NCBI GenBank assembly: GCA_000964245.1
Contig: LANB01000001.1
Span: 971,501 to 1,035,500 of the forward strand
Length of the DNA: 64,000 bases
Source of the DNA: Cellvibrionaceae bacterium 1162T.S.0a.05
Lineage (GTDB): Bacteria > Pseudomonadota > Gammaproteobacteria > Pseudomonadales > Cellvibrionaceae
Direction: 5' to 3'
The notes beneath the pieces are model-generated. The model was given only the letters and a program-made list of their open reading frames with translations. It was not told where the DNA came from and did no database searches. A program made the translations under genes and the position numbers. Of this stretch, positions 1 through 8,313 are shown one piece after another (positions within the stretch are counted from its first letter, which is position 1; the number at the start of each line of letters is the position of its first letter).

Positions 1-77
1 CTTGAGCAGGACGCCGTGATCGCTATACAAAAGAGAAGAAGACATTTAATTGGTTTGGCCGATAGGATTGGAGTCAT
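1..77 (-). CDS. Putative lipoprotein, N-terminal fragment cut by window edge
   Basis: Only the first 25 codons are present. They begin MTPILSAKPIKCLLLF and run into ITASCS, which reads as a basic n-region, a hydrophobic core and a lipobox-like T-A-S-C, so the product is probably an outer-membrane or periplasmic lipoprotein. The ATG at 77 is preceded by a purine-rich GAGGTGGCGGGAAATA on the minus strand, a usable ribosome binding site. The gene on the same strand (133-633) ends 55 bases upstream, so the two may be cotranscribed. Function cannot be inferred. Confidence 0.5.
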   Translation of the reverse strand, partial: MTPILSAKPIKCLLLFCIAITASCS

Positions 78-132
78 TATTTCCCGCCACCTCTTTCAAG
101 AACCACAGGGGCACAAATCCAAAACAATCCAC

Positions 133-633
133 TCACTCAACCACCGCCTCATAATCCACAAAAAACGGCAATTCTTCTAAAGCCCTATCAGACACTTTCC
201 GCATTGTTTTAATTCTCGGTTCATCCAATTTCGGCAAAACCCACTTGTACGTAATTTCTTTCGGTGTTAGCGCTATCGTTTGAGAGCAGGCTTTGAAAAA
301 GGGTAATTCCAGCTCAATATAGTTACCTGTCGAGCGCTCTTTGTAGTGCCGATCAAGTGGCGTGATGCAGGTGATATTGTCTTGCACAGTGTATTTGCCA
401 TAGGACTCATGCGAGAGATTGTATTCGGGTAATAATCCGTAACCAAAGGTTCGCCCGTCTTCATAGAAAACGGTATAGCCACTGCACACTCCCGTGTCGG
501 CGGGGTCTTCGCACCAGGTGCCAACAATAATTTTTTCGAGGTCGAGTTCTTCGGCTTTAATGGAAGAAATAGAGAAGTGAGCCAGAGCAAATATGGCGAT
601 GGGGAGAATCTTGATTTTTCTCCAGTCTTCCAT
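133..633 (-). CDS. Secreted hypothetical protein, about 166 aa
   Basis: I do not recognise the family. The start is placed at the ATG at 633 because GGGAGGAG lies nine bases upstream and the product then begins MEDWRKIKILPIAIFALAHF, a signal peptide with a probable cleavage near SSIKA-EE. Longer readings from 774 add a segment with no secretion signal. The mature part has a WCEDPADTGVC pair of cysteines and a pattern (a GTW opening, YEDGRTFGYG, SYGKYTV) that recalls small beta-barrel lipocalin-like or DUF-type periplasmic proteins measuring about 140 residues; this resemblance is only by feel. It may share a transcript with the lipoprotein that starts at 77. Confidence 0.6.
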   Translation of the reverse strand: MEDWRKIKILPIAIFALAHFSISSIKAEELDLEKIIVGTWCEDPADTGVCSGYTVFYEDGRTFGYGLLPEYNLSHESYGKYTVQDNITCITPLDRHYKERSTGNYIELELPFFKACSQTIALTPKEITYKWVLPKLDEPRIKTMRKVSDRALEELPFFVDYEAVVE

Positions 634-1148
634 GAGCCTTTGCTCCTCCCTGGTTTGCGTGTGTTTGTGGCCCGGATGGAAATCAATCCGGGTGGGTATT
701 GAATTCATTTGGATAAGTAAGAACTTACCCTGTTTCGGCAGGTAGAGACAAGTAAAGATTTTCGTTAAGCGCAAAACGAAACATTAATTAATATTTTTAT
801 TCCAATAACTACAATAAGCGTTACTTTGGTGCCGGCTAAACGCGAAAAGTTGCGCTGTTTAACCCAACAAGCCTTTGACTCACCCTTCTGTTAGCCAAAT
901 TACGGAAAGATCCTGCCATTTCCACTTTTCCTTGTAGCGGTGAGGCCGGTTTACCAGTAGCATTTGGACTATTCTTCTAATAAACCTTCCCTCTTATTGG
1001 TACACGCCACCCGCGTGCTGCCTTTTAATTTCAAGTTAGCGATAGCGGTACTTAGAGTCTGGCGTATAACCGGAGCACTCTTCTATCGCTGTTGTATTTT
1101 GGCCTGCAAAGATTGGTTCAACAAGTTTAGCAAAGGCGAAGAAGTAAT
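634..1148. other. Intergenic region, divergent
   Basis: This stretch separates a minus-strand gene (ends its 5' side at 633) from a plus-strand gene (1149), so it must hold promoters for both. The part near 780-810 is very AT-rich. A 62-codon reading frame from a TTG at 964 has no ribosome binding site and no recognisable product, and I do not count it as a gene. Confidence 0.5.
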
Positions 1149-1772
1149 ATGACATCACATTCTGTAAACGATGAACAAGCACTGGAAGACGTCATCGGTG
1201 AGCCTATGGACGTAAAAGGAAAAATCGCACCCAGGCTCGACAAACTCATGATTGAGTTCATCCATAAATCTCCCTTTCTCATAGTGTCTACTATCGATGC
1301 AAATGGGCGAATTGATGTTTCGCCCAAGGGTGATCCCTGCGGTTTTGTGAAGGTAGATTCTTACGGAAACCTGCTTATTCCCGAGCGCCCCGGCAATCGG
1401 CTGGCAATGGGGTTCAGAAATATTCTTCGTAACAGCGAAGTGGGGCTTTTGTTTCTCGCGCCCAATCAGCGTGAATCGCTGAGAGTAAAAGGTTCAGCAA
1501 CACTCACCAAAGACCCAGCAATTCTCTCCCAGTTGCAAGTCAATAATAAACCCGCGTTACTGTGTACCTATGTTCAGGTTACCGAATGTTTTATGCATTG
1601 CGGCAAGGCGGTAGTGAGATCAAAGTTATGGCAGCCTGACTCCTGGGAGGCGGCGGAACATTCCATCGGCGCACAGCAACTCGCGCCGGTTCTCGGTGGT
1701 GGGGACGACGATATCGCCATTGGTAAAAGCTGCCAAATTCTCGATAAGGCCTATAAGGATGAGTTGTATTGA
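1149..1772 (+). CDS. Pyridoxamine 5'-phosphate oxidase-like FMN-binding protein (MSMEG_1061/DR2398 type)
   Basis: A 207-aa cytoplasmic split-barrel flavoprotein. The segment RLDKLMIEFIHKSPFLIVST followed by DVSPKGDPCGFV and the later PGNRLAMGFRNIL, GLLFLAP and the ECFMHCGKAVVRSKLW stretch are the hallmarks of the PPOX-class family with the MSMEG_1061-like C-terminal CFxHCxK region. Members bind FMN or F420-type flavins and reduce small molecules, but most, including this subgroup, have no assigned substrate. The length fits the family. The ATG has only a weak GAAGAAG upstream. It stands alone between a divergent promoter region and an unrelated gene. Confidence 0.8.
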   Translation: MTSHSVNDEQALEDVIGEPMDVKGKIAPRLDKLMIEFIHKSPFLIVSTIDANGRIDVSPKGDPCGFVKVDSYGNLLIPERPGNRLAMGFRNILRNSEVGLLFLAPNQRESLRVKGSATLTKDPAILSQLQVNNKPALLCTYVQVTECFMHCGKAVVRSKLWQPDSWEAAEHSIGAQQLAPVLGGGDDDIAIGKSCQILDKAYKDELY

Positions 1773-1975
1773 GCTTTCTTGCGTAGCTCAAACCCGCCCG
1801 GACAAAGATTATTTCCACCTGTTTATTTGTACACTCACAATACGCCAAATTTCCAGATTGACTTGGCCTTTACGCTTTTCATGGCAAGCTCGCTGCAACC
1901 TGGGGCCATGCTTTACCACCCTGTGGCCAAGCCCTCACATGAGTTAAACATCCAATAAACACACAAGGAAAAGTC

Positions 1976-2815
1976 ATGAAGTTGATTTATTCTCTTGCCG
2001 GTGCCGCTCTCGGTATCGCGCTCTCTTTATATGCCGCTGCAGGCAAGCCCGAATTGGTTAAGCTGTGGCAATCGGAAGCCAGCTTAAAAGTCCCCGAGTC
2101 TGTGCTTTATGACGCGGGTCGCAAGGTGCTCTACACCTCGAATATTGACGGCGACAAACCCTGGGAAGACGATGGCAAAGGTTCAATTGGCAAATTAGGT
2201 TTGGACGGTAAAGTGATTAATGCCGAATGGGTCACTGGCCTGAACGCGCCGAAAGGCATGGGCATGTCCGGTAATTTTTTGTATGTGACCGACAATGATG
2301 ATGTGGTCACCATTGATATTGAAGCCGGCAAAATTATTGACCGCCTTCCCGTTCCCAATGCCGCAACCATTAACGATTTAGCCGTAAGCGAGAACGGAAC
2401 AATTTATATTACCGACTCGACCAAAGGCGAAATTCACTCTTTGATCAACGGTGTATTTACGAACGTTGTAAAGGGCTTAACCGGGCTTAATGGCGTTCAC
2501 CACAGCAACGATGAGCTGGTGTTTGTGGCTGATGGCCAGCTGAATATTCTTAAAAAAGGCAAAGTGAAAAAAATTGCCGATGGTATGGAAGGCCACGTTG
2601 ATGGCGTTGAGCGTATCGACCAGGATTCCTGGCTGGTATCTTGCTGGCGCGGCCCTGTGTACCACGTCACGCGCAAAGGCAAAGTCACGTTGTTGCTCGA
2701 TGGCAGACCCACTGAAACCAGCGCAGCTGATTTGGGTTATGACCCGGTGAATAAAATTGCGTACTTCCCCGGCTTTTGGAAAAACTTTGTTGTGGCGTAT
2801 CAGTTGAAACTCTAG
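1976..2815 (+). CDS. Exported SMP-30/gluconolactonase-like beta-propeller protein
   Basis: 279 aa with a clear signal peptide (MKLIYSLAGAALGIALSLYA, cleavage near AAAG). The mature protein shows repeated blades typical of the SMP-30/LRE and NHL-type propellers: ESVLYDAGRKVLYTSNIDG, NAPKGMGMSGNFLYVTDNDD, NDLAVSENGTIYITDSTKG and HVDGVERIDQDSWLVSCWRG. In the family the propeller carries a divalent metal and opens sugar lactones, but here the catalytic set was not verified, so lactonase activity is an inference. AAGGAAAAGTC gives a good ribosome binding site. Monocistronic, facing a convergent LRR lipoprotein gene. Confidence 0.7.
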   Translation: MKLIYSLAGAALGIALSLYAAAGKPELVKLWQSEASLKVPESVLYDAGRKVLYTSNIDGDKPWEDDGKGSIGKLGLDGKVINAEWVTGLNAPKGMGMSGNFLYVTDNDDVVTIDIEAGKIIDRLPVPNAATINDLAVSENGTIYITDSTKGEIHSLINGVFTNVVKGLTGLNGVHHSNDELVFVADGQLNILKKGKVKKIADGMEGHVDGVERIDQDSWLVSCWRGPVYHVTRKGKVTLLLDGRPTETSAADLGYDPVNKIAYFPGFWKNFVVAYQLKL

Positions 2816-2908
2816 TTTTTTATCAGTGGGGACCCGTTTTGTTAATTCATAACACCAACTAAACACGGCCCCCTCTTTTCTCCTGGCGTGAAGTTTTCCT
2901 AAAATTCG

Positions 2909-4210
2909 CTAATCTACAGTCAGAGATTCAAGATTGGTCAGCTTATCTGAACCTTCTGTAGAAATAATGTAAATACCACTACAGTCTAAATTTGTAATCT
3001 CATCGAGAGAGGTATAGCCGTTGTTAAAAACGGCGTTGGCAATACAACCGGCAAACCGCTTGTCAGGGAAAAATTCACCAAGCACGTAATTTTCTGCAAC
3101 ATCAATATTGCGATAAATACCTCGCAATAGGCGAAGTGCCGCAATTTGTGCATCATCAAGGTCATTTCCTCTTACACTGAAATTCTCGATTAACACATTA
3201 CTTGGCGGTGTGAGTTCTGTTAGCTGATTAAACGATAAGAACAGTGAGGTGAGAAACGCATTGTCCGAGAGGTCTGCCTCGCTGATATTGTTTGACCATA
3301 AACCTGCCGTTATCAGGCTACTTAGCCGATCAATCCCTTCAATACTGCTTATATCTTTTGATTCACAAAATAAGGATCTGACACTTTCCAAACTTGTATC
3401 ACGGGAAAAGTACTGCACACATGCGGCAAAATTTTGGTCTGGAAAGACTGTGCCATCAATATTTGTATTGGGGGCAGTGAGAATATCAATGATTACGCTG
3501 TCATCATCTATTCCAAGATCAGCATGTGATGACGCAACGATATTAGAACCACTCAAAGCAACATATTGGATGCTCGTATTCGCACTTAAATCAAGGGCTG
3601 ATACTTGTGTATTTGTCAGGTTTAGTTCCCTTAATACATTTTGTGCACTCAAATTCAAGCTGGCAATCGGGTTATCTGGAACAAGCAAGGCGAATAGAAG
3701 TGAATTCTCGGTAAGATCAAGGTTACTGATTTGATTACCCGCAGCATAAAGTGTACGCAAGTTAGGGTTTTGACTGGTATCGAGCGAGGTTAAAGCGTTA
3801 AAGTCTAAATCAAGAGTACGTAGATTTGGGAAAGGCGATAAATCAATACTATTTAGATTATTCCAACTTAAACCCAGATATTCCAGGTTGATCAGGTTTT
3901 CCAGGCCGCTTAAATCTGAAATATTTCTATTTGAGCAGCTCAGACTAAGAATATCTTCCAGTGTATTCGACGTTTCGTATAGCGTTTCCAGAACACAATG
4001 TGCAAGCTCGCCGTCCGGGAAGAACTCTCCCTGAATAGTCTGGCCGGTTAACACTAATTCCTGTTCTGTATTTGGTTGAGGCTCAGGTTGCTGTTCCGGT
4101 TCAGGCTGAGGTTCAGGCCCAGCGGTATTAGTACCTGACCCGCCGCCGCAGGAAGTGAGGCTCATAATAGTAAACAAAAACATGAATAGAAATGCGGTAT
4201 GTCGACCCAT
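2909..4210 (-). CDS. Leucine-rich-repeat lipoprotein
   Basis: 433 aa. The N-terminus (MGRHTAFLFMFLFTIMSL, then TSCGGGSG) is a lipoprotein signal with the lipid-modified Cys in LTSC. It is followed by a Pro/Glu/Gln-rich linker of about 25 residues (PEPQPEPEQQPEPQP) and then LRRs of the internalin/PP32-like bacterial style, for example LENLINLEYLGLSWNNLNSI, NLRTLDLDFNALTSL and NLRTLYAAGNQISNL. A second and third block begin with the repeated PD-x-x-FAxCV/I motif (PDQNFAACVQ, PDKRFAGCIA, and PDGELAHCVL near the start), so the protein seems built from three related cassettes. It is probably surface-anchored and binds a ligand; none can be named. Confidence 0.75.
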   Translation of the reverse strand: MGRHTAFLFMFLFTIMSLTSCGGGSGTNTAGPEPQPEPEQQPEPQPNTEQELVLTGQTIQGEFFPDGELAHCVLETLYETSNTLEDILSLSCSNRNISDLSGLENLINLEYLGLSWNNLNSIDLSPFPNLRTLDLDFNALTSLDTSQNPNLRTLYAAGNQISNLDLTENSLLFALLVPDNPIASLNLSAQNVLRELNLTNTQVSALDLSANTSIQYVALSGSNIVASSHADLGIDDDSVIIDILTAPNTNIDGTVFPDQNFAACVQYFSRDTSLESVRSLFCESKDISSIEGIDRLSSLITAGLWSNNISEADLSDNAFLTSLFLSFNQLTELTPPSNVLIENFSVRGNDLDDAQIAALRLLRGIYRNIDVAENYVLGEFFPDKRFAGCIANAVFNNGYTSLDEITNLDCSGIYIISTEGSDKLTNLESLTVD

Positions 4211-4343
4211 ACTGATACCTTTATTATTAACGTTATTTATTAATTCATTCTAAGCCACCCTGCTTGCAAAGGCCATAGACGCGAATGGTTGAGAAAACAA
4301 CGAAGCGTGAGTTAATTAGTTTATTTAGCTAAACAAAAATGCC

Positions 4344-4547
4344 TCAACGTTCTTCCTTCTCAGGAATAAAGATCTCTTCAATACTTAGATCAAACACACC
4401 CGCGAACTTGAATGCCAAAGGCAAGCTCGGACAATACTTGCCTTTTTCTATTGAAATAATGGTTTGCCTTGAAACACTGAGCTGTTCTGCAAGTTGCTCT
4501 TGCGAAAGTTCATGCTCTACTCTGAGTTCTTTTATTTTATTTTTCAT
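4344..4547 (-). CDS. Small HTH (XRE family) transcriptional regulator
   Basis: 67 aa, starting MKNKIKELRVEHELSQEQLA. Almost the whole protein is one Cro/CI-type helix-turn-helix: LSQEQLAEQLSVSRQTIISI is helices 2 and 3, followed by EKGKYCPSLPLAFKFA and an acidic/basic tail. The start at 4547 overlaps the stop of the membrane protein gene as TGATG, so the two are translationally coupled. This pairing of a short XRE protein with a small multi-pass membrane protein is common; the regulator is usually autogenous. Two palindromic sites around the operon promoter (4952-5018) are the likely operators. Confidence 0.85.
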   Translation of the reverse strand: MKNKIKELRVEHELSQEQLAEQLSVSRQTIISIEKGKYCPSLPLAFKFAGVFDLSIEEIFIPEKEER

Positions 4548-4924
4548 CAGGCGTAACGTTTGCTCACCACTATTTGGATAATGCCCCAAAGGCTGATTAG
4601 CGCTATCGGGAAAATCACGATGGGTAGTGGTGGAATCACATCATTGAGTTCCAGCAAGCCCAACAACAATGCGCTGATTGCAACCACGGCCACCGCGAGA
4701 AGCACGGCGTCTTGCGCAATTTTCAGCTTCATTTCGTCAAGGTGTTTGATGTGGGTATAGAGTGCGCGCATGGCGAGTAAAAATGGAATTGCCGGGCTCA
4801 CACTGACTACGGTTTGCAGAAACAGTGAGTAGCTGCCCTTTTCCAGAATCCCCATTGCGATGCCGAGCAAAATGCCGAAGGCCGCCATAGACAGGACGAA
4901 TACCGTAAGGTGATTAATTCTCAT
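4547..4924 (-). CDS. Four-helix integral membrane protein paired with XRE regulator
   Basis: 125 aa with four hydrophobic stretches: about residues 6-26 (LTVFVLSMAAFGILLGIAMG), 33-52, 72-92 (AVLLAVAVVAISALLLGLLE) and 98-118. A charged loop (HIKHLDEMKLKIAQD) lies between helices 2 and 3. No catalytic motif is seen, and the family is the uncharacterised small membrane protein that accompanies YozG/YgzD-like regulators. GAGGAAACCTGT gives a good ribosome binding site. First gene of a two-gene operon; the regulator follows with a one-base overlap. The function may be to sense a membrane state or to be the only regulated target. Confidence 0.75.
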   Translation of the reverse strand: MRINHLTVFVLSMAAFGILLGIAMGILEKGSYSLFLQTVVSVSPAIPFLLAMRALYTHIKHLDEMKLKIAQDAVLLAVAVVAISALLLGLLELNDVIPPLPIVIFPIALISLWGIIQIVVSKRYA

Positions 4925-4951
4925 ACAGGTTTCCTCATTGAAGCCTAAAGG

Positions 4952-4973
4952 TATGTAAAGCTTGCTTTACATA
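4952..4973. promoter_or_regulatory. Perfect palindromic operator, proximal copy
   Basis: TATGTAAAGC, then TT, then GCTTTACATA: ten-base arms with no mismatch. It lies just downstream of the -10 box of the promoter for the membrane protein/XRE operon and 28 bases before the start codon, where a bound repressor would block the polymerase. A second, imperfect copy lies at 4999-5018. Confidence 0.75.
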
Positions 4974-4976
4974 GCG

Positions 4977-5005
4977 ACTATCCTCCACATAATCGTCAAT
5001 GTCAA
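4977..5005 (-). promoter_or_regulatory. Sigma-70-type promoter of the membrane protein/XRE operon
   Basis: On the minus strand, TTGACA at 5005-5000 is a perfect -35 box. A spacer of exactly 17 bases leads to GATAGT (4982-4977), a 4/6 match to the -10 consensus. The -35 box is embedded in the distal operator copy and the proximal operator begins right after the -10 box. Confidence 0.65.
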
Positions 5006-5018
5006 GCTTACTTTACAT
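4999..5018. promoter_or_regulatory. Imperfect palindromic operator, distal copy
   Basis: ATGTCAAGCTTACTTTACAT differs from the 20-base core of the proximal site (ATGTAAAGCTTGCTTTACAT) at two positions. It overlaps the -35 box. Centre-to-centre distance to the proximal site is 46 bases. Confidence 0.65.
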
Positions 5019-5077
5019 ACATGACCTGGGATCAACATGCCGTACATAAGAAAGTCAAATTGCAGCCCACCCCACAT

Positions 5078-5097
5078 TACTGTATATTTAAACAGTA
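5078..5097. promoter_or_regulatory. LexA (SOS) box upstream of yebG
   Basis: TACTGTATATTTAAACAGTA matches the gammaproteobacterial LexA consensus CTG-N10-CAG with flanking TA on both sides and an A/T-only centre. It ends 28 bases before the yebG start codon, the usual location for LexA repression. Confidence 0.9.
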
Positions 5098-5125
5098 TTA
5101 AGCAACCCATTAGAGGATAAATCAA

Positions 5126-5443
5126 ATGGCAGTTATCGCAGTTTGGAAATGTGATCGGGATGGAAGTATGTTTGAAGATAAAAAAGCAGCAGATGCCCAC
5201 GACAAGATGCTGGAATTAGCAGCAAGTATTACGCACCTGATTGAGACGAATATTAAAAGTGTCAGTGAAGCTGACTCGGAAGCCATCGGCCTTATGCTGG
5301 CCAAACGCAGCGACGACCTGGTGAAAGCATGCAAGGGGAAACCCGAAGTCCTGGTGGCCACTAAACTGGATGCTGAAAATACCGAGAGCGGGACAGTAAG
5401 TGATAAAGTCAGTGATAAGAAGGTTACGGCGATTGCCGGATAG
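5126..5443 (+). CDS. yebG: YebG family DNA-damage-inducible protein
   Basis: 105 aa. The N-terminal 75 residues follow the YebG pattern: MAVIAVWKCDRDGSMFEDKK, ADAHDKMLELA, then SEAIGLMLAKRSDDLVKACK. The C-terminal 30 residues are a low-complexity tail rich in Ser, Asp and Val, as in other members. YebG is a small SOS-regulon protein of unknown biochemical role in Escherichia coli; the LexA box at 5078-5097 shows the same control here. Ribosome binding site AGAGGAT upstream. Followed by a bidirectional terminator. Confidence 0.9.
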   Translation: MAVIAVWKCDRDGSMFEDKKAADAHDKMLELAASITHLIETNIKSVSEADSEAIGLMLAKRSDDLVKACKGKPEVLVATKLDAENTESGTVSDKVSDKKVTAIAG

Positions 5444-5513
5444 CGGCACCTGCAATGCGTTTTATTGTTTTGGAAAATTGGTGGCTGAAATTCTGACCCA
5501 ACCCACAATCAGA

Positions 5514-5551
5514 TTAAAAAAACCGCAGCTTTAATGGCTGCGGTTTTTTAT
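5514..5551. terminator. Bidirectional intrinsic terminator
   Basis: ACCGCAGC and GCTGCGGT form an eight-pair stem around a seven-base loop (TTTAATG), with seven A residues before and six T residues after. It can end yebG on the plus strand and the gene at 5569 on the minus strand. Confidence 0.85.
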
Positions 5552-5568
5552 CTTGTACATCTACAACT

Positions 5569-8076
5569 TTATTTTAGTTGCCAGCGCTGAGTGTCCCAAT
5601 CCAGTCGTAAATCCTGAGACCAAATTTCCGAGTAATCGCCATAATCATGCAGAGTCAAATAACGGCCTGTCCAGGCATCTTTCAAGCGCACATCCGTACT
5701 GCCTTCAACCGACTCGATTAACCATTGCTGACTTCCCCACTCTTCCATAAAGTCATACACAATAACCGGCGCATTTTCATAGTTATCTTGTACCTGTAGA
5801 TATTTTCCACTTGACGGTATTTTCAAACGTACGTAATCAGAATCTGGAATTGCTTCTACCAACCAGGTTTGGCTGTTCCAGGTACCATCGTAGGGCTGCC
5901 CTCGGGCTTCGTCATTATTTTGATCACCACTCGCTGTAAGATAAACACCGGAGCTTGGCGCAACCAAATTAATATTGTACGCATCTGGCTCGCCACTACA
6001 GGCTATATATTTAACAACGTAATTCGAGCATTGACCGTCGGGTTGTGCTTCATTTAGGCAAATCAATCCGGTTTTATTAAATTCGGCGAGTCGATCTTTC
6101 GGGCCATAACCACTGTAAGTCGAGCCGTTAGCCAGTGTTCCTTTTGCTTCAATCCCGGTAATTTTCCGTTGATTACCCAGCATTTGGTCCGCAGCCAAAG
6201 GCTCACCTGCCAGATCAAAAAGCGGGAATCCTAAAGAACATTCACCGGTATGGTCGTCTCGTGTTTCATAATCACCAGAATAATAGTCGCTCGTGTTCGT
6301 AGGTGAGTCGGTGTTATACCACTGCGTCCATGCCACTCTTTTTTGAGAGTCCGTGCATTGATAACGCACACTGTAGTCAGCGCAAACACCGCCTTCCTGC
6401 TCCCGGTTTAAACACCTTAAGCCTTCAATTGCATTAAAAAGATCAAGCTGATCGGGGAATTCGTAAGGATGGAAAACCAGATCACTATCCACTGCGTGTG
6501 CTTCTACCAAACCTGGTTTGCCACAATTTGACAATACCCCTGCAAATTCTTTTTTTGCTTCAAATATTGTTTCGACATCACCGACATCATCAGGCGAGTA
6601 TGGCGTGTCTTGATTGATCCATGCATAAACACTTGCATCGGGCGATACGCCATTCAATGGTCGGTTTACTGGCATCGTGCCTAGTGCATCAATATCTCTA
6701 ATCTTTGATGATAGTCGCGGTATTAGTGTAATGAATGATTTCTCGGAAGGTGGTGGAGGCTCGCGCCTTATGCGGTCTTTAAATGAATTGCTCCCCAGCG
6801 AGTGACAAGCCTCTGCGCAGGAATCTATAGCATTGCCTGTTGCTGCCAAGTGGTTCATAAAACTGAAGGTTTCACCGGGTATCAAATAATTACCATAACT
6901 TGCGAATTGACCTAACATTTGGCGGCCAAAAGTATCGTGACCATCATTTAGCAAGCCAAAACGCTGCAGGAAAGGCGCGATTTCATCTGAAGCGATATAG
7001 GGGCCTGCAACATGACAATCGACACAGGGAAGCGTTTCAGCTAATTCCAGCGGGCTCTGCCAATATTGATATTCGGGCGTTCCGGGGCTCGCCGAAGCGG
7101 CAACCGTCGGCGAAACAATTTCTACCAACGCGCCCTTGCGCGTCGGATCATCAGGGTCGCTCACCGCAATCTCATGCTCTTCTGCACGGAAAAAGCAGGT
7201 TTTTCCGTTCTCACGGTTATGCATGATCATTTCTATGGACTCAGAAAAAATAAAGGGAGGGTCGACAACTTCATTTACTCCTGTACCGTTTTGCAACCAG
7301 CGACAGGCATACACGAGGTCCACTTGGTCTGTTACTCTGCGGTAGTCAACGAAGTCATTGATACCTTCACCGTCATTGTCAAACACGTACCCGGTCGCAC
7401 AATTGAGGTTGTTGGGTATATCGCCATCACTGAATCCCAATTCAGCTTTGCATGTTTCTACATAGTCTGCGAAAGATTCCTCCTCTTCGATGACGTAGAT
7501 AAAAACACTGCGTGTAGTAGATTTTCCTGCGTCATCTGTGATGGTAACCAGTACCCTGTGTGTTCCAACGGTGGTAAATGTATGAGAGATATTTGCCAAG
7601 TCACTCATGTCTTCTCTATCTGAAGATTGAGTGACTACGTCACCATCCCCAAAATCCCACGAAACTGTACAAGGGGTGTCATCACATCGCGTGAAGTCTG
7701 CACTAAAATCCGCCTCAAATGGCGCAGCCCCCGCTGAAGATCCAATTCTAAAATCTGTCGTGTATCTGGGCGCGCGTTCAGATTTCGGCAATAAAAAGCC
7801 TGCTATATCTCTAGCACAATCACCAATACAGTCAGCCGGCTCAGTACCTAAAGCCTCATTTACGGGGGGCATACCTCGATGAATGTAATCTCGTAAAGTA
7901 ACAAAATTATAAGCACTTACGTCAATGGAAGCCCCATGACAACCCTCACACATTTCTGCAAAATCTGACTCACCATCACCCATCGCCGACGATGCTGATA
8001 TTATTAATAAAAGCGAAAATACCCATTTCGGAATGGAATTGAAATTTTTTATTTCTCGACGGAACACACAGTACAT
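5569..8076 (-). CDS. Secreted c-type heme / PKD / beta-trefoil lectin protein (paralogue A)
   Basis: 835 aa, unusual architecture. The ATG at 8076 is chosen because GGGAGGG lies four bases upstream; an in-frame ATG pair at 8094-8097 is less well placed. After a signal segment (WVFSLLLIISASSA) come a class I cytochrome c domain (CEGCH at about 43-47, distal Met in RGMPP near 69), a PKD domain (about 105-195, SWDFGDGD and SHTFTTVGTH), and a large conserved domain with a second heme motif CVDCH (about 351-355), a CAEACH (CX3CH) motif near 420 and a TMP Met near 467. Two copies of a GLxCxNxxQxxGxCxxY unit precede a C-terminal ricin-type beta-trefoil with three Q-x-W repeats. A shorter paralogue lies at 16008-18107. 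Probably extracellular or surface electron carrier that binds polysaccharide; this role is inferred. Confidence 0.7.
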   Translation of the reverse strand: MYCVFRREIKNFNSIPKWVFSLLLIISASSAMGDGESDFAEMCEGCHGASIDVSAYNFVTLRDYIHRGMPPVNEALGTEPADCIGDCARDIAGFLLPKSERAPRYTTDFRIGSSAGAAPFEADFSADFTRCDDTPCTVSWDFGDGDVVTQSSDREDMSDLANISHTFTTVGTHRVLVTITDDAGKSTTRSVFIYVIEEEESFADYVETCKAELGFSDGDIPNNLNCATGYVFDNDGEGINDFVDYRRVTDQVDLVYACRWLQNGTGVNEVVDPPFIFSESIEMIMHNRENGKTCFFRAEEHEIAVSDPDDPTRKGALVEIVSPTVAASASPGTPEYQYWQSPLELAETLPCVDCHVAGPYIASDEIAPFLQRFGLLNDGHDTFGRQMLGQFASYGNYLIPGETFSFMNHLAATGNAIDSCAEACHSLGSNSFKDRIRREPPPPSEKSFITLIPRLSSKIRDIDALGTMPVNRPLNGVSPDASVYAWINQDTPYSPDDVGDVETIFEAKKEFAGVLSNCGKPGLVEAHAVDSDLVFHPYEFPDQLDLFNAIEGLRCLNREQEGGVCADYSVRYQCTDSQKRVAWTQWYNTDSPTNTSDYYSGDYETRDDHTGECSLGFPLFDLAGEPLAADQMLGNQRKITGIEAKGTLANGSTYSGYGPKDRLAEFNKTGLICLNEAQPDGQCSNYVVKYIACSGEPDAYNINLVAPSSGVYLTASGDQNNDEARGQPYDGTWNSQTWLVEAIPDSDYVRLKIPSSGKYLQVQDNYENAPVIVYDFMEEWGSQQWLIESVEGSTDVRLKDAWTGRYLTLHDYGDYSEIWSQDLRLDWDTQRWQLK

Positions 8077-8278
8077 ATACCCTCCCACCCCCATCATCGG
8101 GAAATGCTATTTTCCACTTCTGATAGGTTAAATTTTTTTTAAATTATTGTGTTATTGAGGACCTTAGTACGCACCAAAATTGCCCACTCTAAAAATCATA
8201 TTATTTAATTAATCTTGATAAAAAGAGGTCCCTGGTAATTAAAATGCAAATAGCATTGAATATTTGTCAAAATATTCA

Positions 8279-8313
8279 AAAAAAAACGGCCCAGGATATT
8301 CCCGAGCCGTTTG
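8279..8313 (-). terminator. Intrinsic terminator after the slipin gene
   Basis: On the minus strand AAACGGCTCGGG pairs with CCTGGGCCGTTT (two non-Watson-Crick positions) around AATAT, followed by a run of nine T. It begins right after the slipin stop codon and marks the end of the rtcB-slipin transcript. Confidence 0.85.

Noticed and set aside
964-1152. 62-codon frame from a TTG upstream of the PPOX-like gene
   Set aside because: No ribosome binding site, a rare start codon and no recognisable protein; it overlaps the start of a well supported gene.
5314-5551. Minus-strand Ser-rich frame opposite yebG
   Set aside because: It shadows yebG in antisense and has no ribosome binding site; the LexA box and family match support the plus strand.
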